Shown here piece by piece: positions 1 through 6,018 of a stretch of DNA of 10,900 nucleotides (position 1 is its first letter; every line of letters begins with the position of its first letter). The notes under the pieces are model-generated. The model saw only the letters and a list, made by a program, of their open reading frames with translations. It was not told the DNA's origin and did not search any database. The position numbers and the translations under genes are program-made. The stretch covers positions 1-10,900 of the forward strand of contig CAZMXP010000090.1 of assembly GCA_964570285.1 (NCBI GenBank), read 5' to 3'. Source of the DNA: CAZMXP01 sp964570285. Its GTDB lineage: Bacteria > Planctomycetota > PLA2.

Positions 1-1
1 C

Positions 2-52
2 TCCTTCTACACCGAACGCGTCACGCGGATAGACGTGGATGTTCGGACGCTT
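2..52 (+). pseudogene. Displaced N-terminal segment of the DUF262 gene (frame +2)
   Basis: Frame 2 from the window edge reads SFYTERVTRIDVDVRTL without a stop. This pattern (Tyr-Thr-Glu, then I-D-V-D-V-R-T-L) is what I expect at the N-terminus of this DUF262 subfamily, just before the '(G)RLRLPEMQRRYVW' segment. That next segment is in frame 3. The frame-2 reading continues after base 52 as non-family sequence until base 694. The split suggests a small deletion or indel around bases 40-52. The family match is from memory, not from an alignment. Confidence 0.5.
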
Positions 53-1694
53 ACGTCTGCCGGAGATGCAGCGGCGCTACGTCTGGCGCTCGACCCGGGT
101 GCGCGACCTGTTCGACTCCCTCTACCGGGGATATCCGTCCGGCGCGATCCTGCTGTGGGAGACAGACGAGGAGGTGCCGCTCCAGGACACCGCGGTCGCC
201 CAGGAATCAAGCCCGTACCGCACCATGCGCCTGCTCCTGGACGGCCAGCAGCGGTTGACCTCGCTCTCCGCCGTGATCCGCGGCGAAGCATTGAAGGTAC
301 GCGGTCGCAAGAAGCCGATCGATCTACTCTTCAACCTCGATCACCCCGACCAGCTGTCAGTGATCACCGAGGTGAACGAGGAGGGAGGGGACGACGAGGA
401 GGGCGAGGAGCTCATCGACGACGAGACCGACTCGACCGAGGACGAGCTGTTGAAGCGCTTCAACCGGATGACGTTCGTGGTGGCGACAAAGAAGCTAGAG
501 CAGCTTCCGCAGTGGGTCCGAGTCACCGAGGTCTTCAAGACGGACACCGACGCGCCGTTTCTCAGGCGGGCAGGCGTCATGAGCCTCGAGGATCCGAACT
601 ACGAGCGGTACAGCCGGCGGCTGGCGCGGCTCCGCGGGATTCGGAACTACATGTATCGGATGGACGTGCTGGAGCGGAACCTCTCCTACGATGAGGTGAC
701 CGAAATCTTCGTTCGCGTGAACTCTCTCGGGGCGAAGCTGCGGAGCTCGGATCTGGCGCTCGCCCAGATCACCGCCAAGTGGCGAAGCTCGCTCAAGGTC
801 TTTGAAGGGTTCCAGAAGCGCTGCGCCGACGCTGGGTTCGACCTTGATCTCGGCCTTCACCTCAAGGGCCTTGTCGCATTCGTGACCGGCCAGTCGCGGT
901 TCCTGACAATCGGCAACCAGCGGCTGGCCGCGCTGCAGCGCGGATGGGACGAGAGCTGCCGCGGGATGGAGTTCTCGCTCAACTTCATGAGGAACAACGC
1001 GGGAATCGACAGCCCCGCGCTCCTGTCGTCACCGTACATCCTAATCACGGTCGCCTACCATGGGCACAAGCGCGGCTACGACCTCTCCGCAGAGGAGTCC
1101 GAGCGGCTGCGGCACTGGATCCTCGTCGCGAATGCGAAAGGGCGCTACTCGCGCGGATCCAGCGAGACCATTCTCGATCAGGACCTCGCGACGCTCCGGG
1201 ACGGCGGAGCGGCCGATGAGCTGACCGACCGGCTCCGGCAGCAGGTAGGTCGGCTCGACGTCGCTCCGGGCGAGCTTGAAGGGCGCAACCAGCGGAGTGC
1301 GCTCTTCAAGACCATGTTCCTAGCGTTCCGCGCCGCGGGCGCGCGGGACTGGCGGTCTCAGGTGGCCATCGCGCTCAACCACTCGGGGGCGCAGCACAAG
1401 CTCGAGTTCCACCACATCTTTCCGAAGGCCCTGCTGAAGAGCAGCTACACCGGCCGCGAGGCGGACGACATCGCCAACCTCTGTTTCGTCGCGGGCAAGA
1501 CCAACCGGCAGATCAGCGACAAGCCCCCGGCCACGTACTTCCCCCCCTTGATTGAGAGGTCCGGCTTGGGCGCGTTCGAGGCGCAGTGCATTCCTACCGA
1601 TGCGGGCCTGCTGGGTATCGACGCCTACAAGGAGTTTCTGCAGCGGCGCCGCGAACTCGTGGCGCGGCAGCTCAACAAGTTCCTCGGCGTGTGA
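39..1694 (+). CDS. DUF262 + DUF1524 (HNH) GmrSD-like nuclease, N-terminus disrupted
   Basis: This resembles the fused GmrS/GmrD (type IV restriction, SspE-like) family. In that family a ParB-like DUF262 domain binds or hydrolyses NTP and an HNH domain cuts DNA, often modified phage DNA, in the cytoplasm. Seen here, counted from the ATG at 39: PEMQRRYVW at residues 8-16, the DGQQR motif at 68-72, and a very acidic linker at about 113-136. The C-terminal DUF1524/HNH motif is EFHHIFPKAL (456-465), followed by IANL (478-481) and TNRQIS (488-493). Motifs of both domains are intact. The ATG at 39 is only the first available start. It has no Shine-Dalgarno sequence, and an in-frame TAG lies just upstream (30-32). 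Family proteins normally carry about 20-30 residues before the QRxYVW motif, and these seem to be present in the other frame at bases 2-52. The gene probably begins left of the window and is frameshifted, or the sequence has an error there. The gene stands alone, with no adjacent methylase or dnd/ssp genes in view. Confidence 0.88.
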   Translation: MFGRLRLPEMQRRYVWRSTRVRDLFDSLYRGYPSGAILLWETDEEVPLQDTAVAQESSPYRTMRLLLDGQQRLTSLSAVIRGEALKVRGRKKPIDLLFNLDHPDQLSVITEVNEEGGDDEEGEELIDDETDSTEDELLKRFNRMTFVVATKKLEQLPQWVRVTEVFKTDTDAPFLRRAGVMSLEDPNYERYSRRLARLRGIRNYMYRMDVLERNLSYDEVTEIFVRVNSLGAKLRSSDLALAQITAKWRSSLKVFEGFQKRCADAGFDLDLGLHLKGLVAFVTGQSRFLTIGNQRLAALQRGWDESCRGMEFSLNFMRNNAGIDSPALLSSPYILITVAYHGHKRGYDLSAEESERLRHWILVANAKGRYSRGSSETILDQDLATLRDGGAADELTDRLRQQVGRLDVAPGELEGRNQRSALFKTMFLAFRAAGARDWRSQVAIALNHSGAQHKLEFHHIFPKALLKSSYTGREADDIANLCFVAGKTNRQISDKPPATYFPPLIERSGLGAFEAQCIPTDAGLLGIDAYKEFLQRRRELVARQLNKFLGV

Positions 1695-1701
1695 TCGTGC
1701 C

Positions 1702-1717
1702 ACGCTGCGGGGGGCGT
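1702..1717 (+). terminator. G-run hairpin after the DUF262 gene
   Basis: ACGC (1702-1705) and GCGT (1714-1717) can form a 4-bp stem, with the G6 run at 1709-1714 lying in the loop and 3' arm. It begins 8 nt after the stop. There is no T tract, so this is not a classical intrinsic terminator. I list it because similar G-run structures follow four other genes in the window. Confidence 0.25.
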
Positions 1718-1787
1718 CCAGCCGGTCGCAGTTCCATTGTGCCGTGTCAGAAAATGATTTCCTCTTTGACATGACGTAGCAGGTGGG

Positions 1788-1835
1788 GCCATCGCCCCCA
1801 GGACCCGTGTGATCCGGGAAGGGGGGGGCGATGGC
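1788..1835. repeat. 12-bp perfect inverted repeat (strong stem-loop)
   Basis: GCCATCGCCCCC at 1788-1799 is the exact reverse complement of GGGGGCGATGGC at 1824-1835, with a 24-nt loop. The loop itself contains a short nested CCCG/CGGG pair (1804-1807/1815-1818). The right arm overlaps the ATG at 1831, which opens a broken reading frame. It could be a terminator for the upstream DUF262 gene (no T tail is present), or a structure at the edge of an insertion-sequence remnant. A 5-bp TGTCA/TGACA pair lies just to the left (1745-1749/1767-1771). Confidence 0.6.
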
Positions 1836-2024
1836 AAATAGAGAAGTTGCGAGGCAACAAACGGCCCCGGCGGCAGCCCCCAGCCGGAGGCGGCCGCACC
1901 GAGCGGGGGAGAGGCGGGTCCGGAGTGGATGCCGACCGCGCAGTTCGCCCCGGAGGAATTGCGCGCCCTGCTCCTTGCCTACGAGCCGTCGTGGCTGACG
2001 ATACGGCAATTTGCGCTCCGCGCG
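1831..2024 (+). pseudogene. Frame-broken small reading frame, possible transposase-accessory (HTH) remnant
   Basis: From ATG 1831 one frame reads MANREVARQQTAPAAAPSRR. A one-base frame change in the G-run near 1904-1910 then leads to a frame reading PEWMPTAQFAPEELRALLLA and, further on, LTIRQFALRA. This second part looks like the N-terminal helix-turn-helix of small IS66-type transposase accessory proteins (a 'W/ELRALL..y..s.lt.rqFa.ra' shape). After about 2024 the sequence stops resembling any protein I recognise. No full transposase, clear terminal repeats or target-site duplication is visible. The identification is weak; the region may just be decayed coding DNA. The rest of 1695-2196 shows no gene. 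Confidence 0.3.
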
Positions 2025-2172
2025 CCAGCTCGATCGGTCCCTATGCGAGTCGGGTTCCCGCAGAGGGCAGCGAGTCCCCAGGTTTCTCAGGCGCGAACCC
2101 TCCGGAACAGATTCGCCCGCCGAAGCGCTCCCCCATAGGAACGCAGACACTACCCGCGAACCTCCCAGCGCC

Positions 2173-2196
2173 CGCGCCCCCCCCCCGCGCCCCCCC
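2173..2196 (-). terminator. Double G-run directly after the exported-protein gene
   Basis: On the coding (minus) strand the TGA is followed at once by G7, then CGC, G10, CGC and GGG. CGCG at 2186-2189 can pair with CGCG at 2173-2176 across a G9 loop. No T tract follows. A role as terminator, or as a G-quadruplex-forming RNA 3' end, is inferred from its position only. Confidence 0.3.
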
Positions 2197-2721
2197 TCAA
2201 TCCCCCTCCGCCTCCAGCAGCACAACATCGTCCCCAAAGCTCACCCAAACATCGATGCCCCCAACCCCGCTCGCATCGAACCACGTATCGGGATCCTCGG
2301 AATCGGGAGTCATGTCAAGCCCGATCGCTCTCGCCGCTTCTGCGACGGCCTTCCCCACCTTCTTGCGGTCGAAGCGCCCCGTGACGAGCACCACGCGGAT
2401 GGAGTCCACCTTCTTGCCCGTGGCGAGGTCCTTGTCCCAGTCGACGACGCCGTCGAGCCGACGCGCCTTGTCGAGCCACGAGCCGCGCAGCGGCATGTAG
2501 CGGTTGTGGATGTGCTTCGCGGCTCCGGGCTGCGCGCGGTCGGCGTCCGCCATCGCCATGCCCACGCGGACCGTCCCCTTGTTCTCGTTCAGCGCCTTCA
2601 CGAGGGCGCTGACCGTCTCTTGGATGTTCGCCTCAGCAGGAGCCGCGGACTCCTCTGCCGGCGCGAGGGTGAACAGGAACATCGGACACAGGACGGCGAG
2701 AAGCACGGCGAAGCGGTGCAT
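2197..2721 (-). CDS. Exported protein of unknown function (174 aa)
   Basis: I do not recognise the family. The start at 2721 is well supported: GGAGG lies 5 nt upstream (2727-2731 on the + strand), and the protein opens with a signal peptide. That peptide has a basic MHR, a hydrophobic core (about residues 4-19) and probable cleavage after APA (residues 20-22). The mature protein of about 150 residues is charged. It has a helix-like stretch (IQETVSALVKALNEN, 33-47) and a beta-rich C-terminal half containing VDSIRVVLVTGRFDRKK and a WVSFGDDVVLLEAE end. There is no Cys lipobox, so periplasmic or secreted localisation is inferred. A TACAAT -10-like hexamer lies at 2738-2743 on the minus strand without a matching -35. 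The gene is divergent from the metallopeptidase-like gene. A longer reading frame reaches 2985, but the signal peptide and ribosome site favour 2721. Confidence 0.8.
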   Translation of the reverse strand: MHRFAVLLAVLCPMFLFTLAPAEESAAPAEANIQETVSALVKALNENKGTVRVGMAMADADRAQPGAAKHIHNRYMPLRGSWLDKARRLDGVVDWDKDLATGKKVDSIRVVLVTGRFDRKKVGKAVAEAARAIGLDMTPDSEDPDTWFDASGVGGIDVWVSFGDDVVLLEAEGD

Positions 2722-2946
2722 GGAGACCTCCGTGCGGATTGTATGCGAATGCGCGGAGCGCGCGGGAGCGCCGACGGCGCTGCAAGTGCCGCGAGCGGGG
2801 CGCTGCCGCGGAACCCAAGCAATCGAGCGCCGTCCCCACTTTCGCTCGCCCGCCGCATCGCGTAGGCTCTGCCCATGACATCGCCCGGGGTTGCGCCGGA
2901 TGATGCGGGATGCAATCGGGCATGGGTGGAAGGGAGGGCAGAGAGG

Positions 2947-4167
2947 ATGAAGCGGGTACTGGAGATCCGGGAAGCGCTCTCGCATGTGGGGGGCGCATTC
3001 GCGGACTTTCCCGTGGACTGGGCCGCGCCCGGTCCCGACGAGGCAGTCAGGTCACTGTGGTGCGATAGCGCGGCGGCTCTCGACGCAAAACAGGGCGTAA
3101 CGGAGCCGCGTGAGGCCGAGGACCAGTACGACGAGCCGGGGCCGCTTCCAGACCTCGAGGACCTCTTCGAGATCGGGGCGGAAGTGGATCGTGACTCGCT
3201 CGAGAGTGCCCTCGGCGGCCCAAGCGGAGCGGAGATCCGCAGGAGCATCGCGCTCAAGGGAATTGACCCGTCGCTGGGCGCATACCTGAGCTTTCACTGT
3301 CGCGGAGCCCAGTGCGGCATCTACATCCGGACGAGCGCGTTGTGTCACTTGGCCGAGGACGTGTTCGGGGGACTTGCGCTTCCCCTCGCGAACAGGCTCA
3401 AGATCGCCCTGCGCGCGATTCACCAGCACGAGCTCTTTCACTTTGCGGTCGATTACATGGCTGCCCAGTGGGAGGCGATTACGCAGAAGCCCTGCTGGCT
3501 GCCCGCGCGGTCACTGAAGCACCCGACCTCCGGCTACAACCTGCTTGAGGAGGAACTCGCCAACGCGCACATGATGCGCGCGTTCTGGGGTGGCCCAAAG
3601 CCACTGAAGGCAAAGGGAAGGGCGGATTGTCTCCGCGAATTCGTCCTCAGACAGCCGCCGGGATATCGCGACGCACCTCGCAGCGTGGCAACGCCCGCGT
3701 TCGTGGCGGCTGCAAGCCGCTTGGCGTTCGACTATGTCGGATGCATCCCAGGCTTGCGCGCGCCTGCGTTCGGTGCGTTGGACGCCTATCGCATGTTTCC
3801 GCTGGCCGATCCTCTCGACTGGCGGTACTGCCCCGTCCACATCATCGAAGACTCACACCGGCTCGGCCTTCCCCCGCTCGATCTCGAGCTGTTCAGGGAA
3901 GTCGCGGGGATCACCGAGAGCAAGCAGTTCTCGAAAGCGCTCGCGAGCTTTCCGCCGTCGCTGCGACGCCAGTGGCAGCGGACAAAGGAGAAGCTCGCAA
4001 TCTCCACTGCATTGCCCGGGCTGGACTTCAAGCGATGGCGGCGGGCCCCCGACGGGGATGTCTACTCCGTCCGCATCACCTTGAACTACCGTGCGCACCT
4101 CCACTACGCCTCGGGATCCTGGGTGGCAGAGGCCGTCGGCCCGCACAAGGCAATGGGACACGGGTAG
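2947..4167 (+). CDS. HExxH metallopeptidase-like protein with C-terminal RelE/ParE-like domain
   Basis: I do not recognise a named family for the whole 406-residue protein. Two parts can be read. The core has a zinc-protease signature, HELFH, at residues 161-165, within a helix preceded by RAIHQ. A second acidic helix, LLEEELANAH (199-208), about 36 residues later could supply the third zinc ligand, as in gluzincins. The C-terminal 50 residues (DVYSVRI at 371-377, NYRAHL at 380-385, VAEAVGPHKAMG at 393-404) follow the pattern of RelE/ParE-type toxins (YWSVRV...YRA...WIGPH). I chose ATG 2947 because GGGAGGG lies about 8 nt upstream. ATG 2875 in the same frame would add 24 unremarkable residues and has no ribosome site. 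No antitoxin gene is adjacent. Codon use (agg, gga, aca, gca) is less GC-biased than in the symporter, CHAT and katG genes, which suggests recent acquisition. Protease activity and toxicity are inferences. Confidence 0.75.
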   Translation: MKRVLEIREALSHVGGAFADFPVDWAAPGPDEAVRSLWCDSAAALDAKQGVTEPREAEDQYDEPGPLPDLEDLFEIGAEVDRDSLESALGGPSGAEIRRSIALKGIDPSLGAYLSFHCRGAQCGIYIRTSALCHLAEDVFGGLALPLANRLKIALRAIHQHELFHFAVDYMAAQWEAITQKPCWLPARSLKHPTSGYNLLEEELANAHMMRAFWGGPKPLKAKGRADCLREFVLRQPPGYRDAPRSVATPAFVAAASRLAFDYVGCIPGLRAPAFGALDAYRMFPLADPLDWRYCPVHIIEDSHRLGLPPLDLELFREVAGITESKQFSKALASFPPSLRRQWQRTKEKLAISTALPGLDFKRWRRAPDGDVYSVRITLNYRAHLHYASGSWVAEAVGPHKAMGHG

Positions 4168-4207
4168 CAGCATCGCGTCGAGCCCCCGTCTCACCCTTTC
4201 CCCCAAG

Positions 4208-5506
4208 ATGCAGATCCCTTACCCTCCCCCCGTGCCCCCCTCTGAACCCCCCTCCGACGAAGCCGCCCGCCCCGCCCCGCCCCTCCTCCTCTGGCTCATC
4301 GTCGCCGGCGCCGTCGGCGGCGCGCTCGCGGGCGCGCTCGGCGGCAAGCCCGCGTCGGAGGCGCTGAAGTGGGTCGGCGACATCTTCCTCGACTCGCTGC
4401 GGATGGTCGTCGTGCCGCTCGTGATGGCGTCGCTGATCTGCGGGATCGCGGCGATCGGGGATGTGCGCGGCCTCGGGCGCGCGGGGCTGGTCGCGGTCAT
4501 CTACTTCCTCGGCACGATGCTGCTCGCGGTCACGATCGGGCTCCTGCTCGTCTCGGTGATCCGGCCCGGCGACGGCGCGGGGCCGGGCGCGCTGACGCCC
4601 GAGGCGGCCGCGCGCTTCGCGGGGAAGTCGGAGGTGGGGTTTGAAGACTTCGCGCGCTCCTTCGTACACCCGTCGCTGCTCGACGCGATGGCGCGCACGC
4701 TGATCCTCCCCTGCATCGTCTTCGCGCTCGTCTTCGGCGCCGCGCTGACGACGCTCGGCGCCCGCGGGCGCCCCGCGCTCGACTTCTTCAACTCCGTCAA
4801 CGACGGACTGCTCCGCGTCGTCTCGTGGCTGATGTGGCTCGCGCCGGCCGGCATCTTCGGCCTCGTCGCGGGGCGCATCGGCGCCACCGGCGGCGGCGCC
4901 GCCGCGCTCGAGGAGTTCCGCCGCATCGGCGCCTACATGCTCGTCGTCATCGCGGGGCTGCTCATCCACGGCGCCATCGTGCTGCCGCTGCTGCTGCGCC
5001 TGCTCGGCGGCCGCCGACCGCTCGCCTATGCGCGCGGCATGCTGCCCGCGCTCGTCACCGCCTTCTCGACCGCCTCGTCGTCGGCGACGCTGCCGGTCAC
5101 TCTCGAATGCATCTCCGGCAAGAACGGCGTCTCGCGCAAGGCCGCGGGCTTCCTCGCGCCGCTCGGCACCACGCTCAACATGAACGGCACCGCGCTCTAC
5201 GAGGCGGTTGCCGCCGTCTTCATCGCGCAGGCGCACGGCATCGACCTCGGTCTAGGCTCGCTCGTCGTCGTCGCGTTCACCGCGACGCTCGCCGCGATCG
5301 GCGCCGCCGGCATCCCCGAGGCGGGCCTCGTCACGATGGTGCTCGTGCTGAACGCCGTCGGCCTCCCGCTCGAAGGGATGGGGCTGATCCTCGCCGTGGA
5401 CTGGTTCCTCGACCGCTGCCGCACCACCGTCAACGTCTGGGACGACGGCGTCGGCGCCGCGATCCTCGAACGGATCGCCTTCAAGCCCGACGCCTCGCCG
5501 AACTAG
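4208..5506 (+). CDS. DAACS (SLC1/GltP-type) dicarboxylate / acidic amino-acid symporter
   Basis: This is an inner-membrane secondary transporter of the dicarboxylate/amino acid:cation symporter family, 432 residues from ATG 4208. It has a proline-rich cytoplasmic N-terminus (residues 4-25), then hydrophobic segments throughout. Family signatures are in order: the serine-rich hairpin HP1 (TASSSATLP, 288-296), the TM7 motif NMNGTALYEA (324-333), hairpin HP2 (GAAGIPEAG, 365-373) and TM8 (DWFLDRCRTTVNV, 398-410). Arg405 corresponds to the arginine that selects the side-chain carboxylate of Glu/Asp in GltPh and the EAATs, so an acidic amino acid is the likely substrate. D398 and D402 are also kept. 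The wording of TM7, HP2 and TM8 is strikingly close to animal EAATs. The usual NMDGT aspartate is Asn326 here. Upstream in-frame starts (from 4091) would overlap the previous gene and add unrelated residues. ATG 4208 has no clear Shine-Dalgarno sequence. Confidence 0.93.
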   Translation: MQIPYPPPVPPSEPPSDEAARPAPPLLLWLIVAGAVGGALAGALGGKPASEALKWVGDIFLDSLRMVVVPLVMASLICGIAAIGDVRGLGRAGLVAVIYFLGTMLLAVTIGLLLVSVIRPGDGAGPGALTPEAAARFAGKSEVGFEDFARSFVHPSLLDAMARTLILPCIVFALVFGAALTTLGARGRPALDFFNSVNDGLLRVVSWLMWLAPAGIFGLVAGRIGATGGGAAALEEFRRIGAYMLVVIAGLLIHGAIVLPLLLRLLGGRRPLAYARGMLPALVTAFSTASSSATLPVTLECISGKNGVSRKAAGFLAPLGTTLNMNGTALYEAVAAVFIAQAHGIDLGLGSLVVVAFTATLAAIGAAGIPEAGLVTMVLVLNAVGLPLEGMGLILAVDWFLDRCRTTVNVWDDGVGAAILERIAFKPDASPN

Positions 5507-5521
5507 CGCCGCGGGGGGCGC
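5506..5521 (+). terminator. G-run hairpin after the symporter gene
   Basis: GCGCC (5506-5510, beginning at the last base of the stop codon) pairs with GGCGC (5517-5521) around a GCGGGG loop. A G6 run spans 5513-5518. No T tract follows. It could end symporter transcription before the separate promoter at 5528. Confidence 0.35.
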
Positions 5522-5527
5522 CCTCGG

Positions 5528-5556
5528 TTGACATCCGCATGACACCATCGCAACAT
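5528..5556 (+). promoter_or_regulatory. Candidate sigma70-type promoter for the antitoxin gene
   Basis: A perfect -35 hexamer TTGACA (5528-5533) is followed 17 nt later by CAACAT (5551-5556), a 3/6 match to TATAAT. A start 7 nt after that hexamer would fall on the ATG at 5563, so the transcript could be leaderless. This fits the lack of a Shine-Dalgarno sequence there. The -10 is weak, so the call is tentative. Confidence 0.35.
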
Positions 5557-5562
5557 CACGAC

Positions 5563-5829
5563 ATGACGCGCACGCAGGTCTACCTCACGCCGCAGCAGCA
5601 CCGTGCGCTGAAGCGCGAGGCCGCTCGCGAAGGGATCAGCATGACGGAGGTGGTACGCCGCATCCTCGATCTCCATCTGCGCAAGCGCGGCGCAGGGAAG
5701 CGCCCGTCGAAGGACCTCGTCCTCTCGTTCGTCGGACTCGGCGCGAGCCGCAGCAAGAGCGTCTCCAAAGACAACGACCGGGCGCTCGACGCGGCGCTCC
5801 GTGCCCGATCCTCTCGCTCGCGGACCTGA
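5563..5829 (+). CDS. Ribbon-helix-helix (CopG/VapB-like) antitoxin, C-terminus altered by deletion
   Basis: This is a small DNA-binding protein of 88 residues. The N-terminus shows a classic ribbon-helix-helix: strand TRTQVYLT (2-9), helix PQQHRALKREAAREG (10-24), then ISMTEVVRRILDLHL (25-39). Such proteins bind their own operator as dimers and neutralise a partner toxin through the C-terminal tail (about 45-80). ATG 5563 places the strand at the N-terminus, as usual for the family; ATG 5539 in frame would add eight residues. The last eight residues (81-88) are encoded by bases that, in another frame, read as PIN-toxin sequence. The natural C-terminus is therefore probably lost and replaced by out-of-frame toxin DNA. 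Whether the protein is still expressed is unknown. Confidence 0.8.
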   Translation: MTRTQVYLTPQQHRALKREAAREGISMTEVVRRILDLHLRKRGAGKRPSKDLVLSFVGLGASRSKSVSKDNDRALDAALRARSSRSRT

Positions 5830-5945
5830 CAAGCTTCGCAACGATGGAAGCGCGAGGCATCGACGAAGTGCTCGCCTTCGACGACCACTTCAGGGTCTAC
5901 CGCTTCGGCCCCGGGCGTCGCCGCGCCTTCCGCGTGCTTCCCTGA
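5805..5945 (+). pseudogene. C-terminal remnant of a PIN-domain (VapC-like) toxin
   Basis: The frame ending at TGA 5943-5945 reads PILSLADLTSFATMEARGID, then EVLAFDDHFRVYRFGPGR and a short basic tail. This matches the end of PIN-domain RNase toxins (pattern 'sl.D..sfa.M...gi.eaLafD.hF'), including the two C-terminal acidic positions (Asp in LADL and Asp in AFD). The N-terminal two thirds, with the first catalytic Asp and any start codon, are missing; intact PIN toxins have roughly 130-140 residues against 46 here. It begins inside the antitoxin gene in a different frame, so one deletion with its junction near base 5800 explains both genes. A functional RNase is not expected. Confidence 0.72.
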
Positions 5946-5950
5946 GTGCC

Positions 5951-6004
5951 GCGCGTCGAGGGCTAGGAGCTTGTCAGGGTTGCGGCTCGCAACGCTCGAC
6001 GCGC
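5951..6004. terminator. Bidirectional hairpin between convergent genes
   Basis: GCGCGTCGAG (5951-5960) and CTCGACGCGC (5995-6004) form a perfect 10-bp stem. A second perfect 6-bp hairpin (GTTGCG/CGCAAC, 5979-5993, 3-nt loop) is nested inside. It sits between the end of the PIN remnant (+) and the end of the CHAT gene (-), where a bidirectional terminator is expected. No T tract is present on either strand. Confidence 0.5.
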
Positions 6005-6018
6005 CCACCCCCCTGCGC
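6001..6018 (-). terminator. G-run hairpin after the CHAT gene
   Basis: On the minus strand GCGC (6015-6018, starting at the last base of TAG) can pair with GCGC (6001-6004) around a loop holding the G6 run (6008-6013). It overlaps one arm of the larger hairpin at 5951-6004, so the two structures are mutually exclusive. Confidence 0.3.

Noticed and set aside
1320..2237. 305-codon minus-strand frame covering the end of the DUF262 gene and the gap after it
   Set aside because: Half lies antisense to the HNH domain and the rest shows no domain or ribosome site. It also runs into the end of the exported-protein gene.
2875..2946. Upstream ATG for the metallopeptidase-like gene
   Set aside because: It has no ribosome site and the 24 added residues look non-conserved in character, whereas ATG 2947 is preceded by GGGAGGG. 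It cannot be fully excluded.
4220..4256. C-rich tracts considered as the gene-end G-run of a minus-strand gene
   Set aside because: No supported minus-strand gene ends here. The tracts encode the proline-rich N-terminus of the symporter.
4076..5236. 386-codon minus-strand frame opposite the symporter
   Set aside because: Its low-complexity Glu/Arg/Asp product is antisense to a gene with clear SLC1 motifs.
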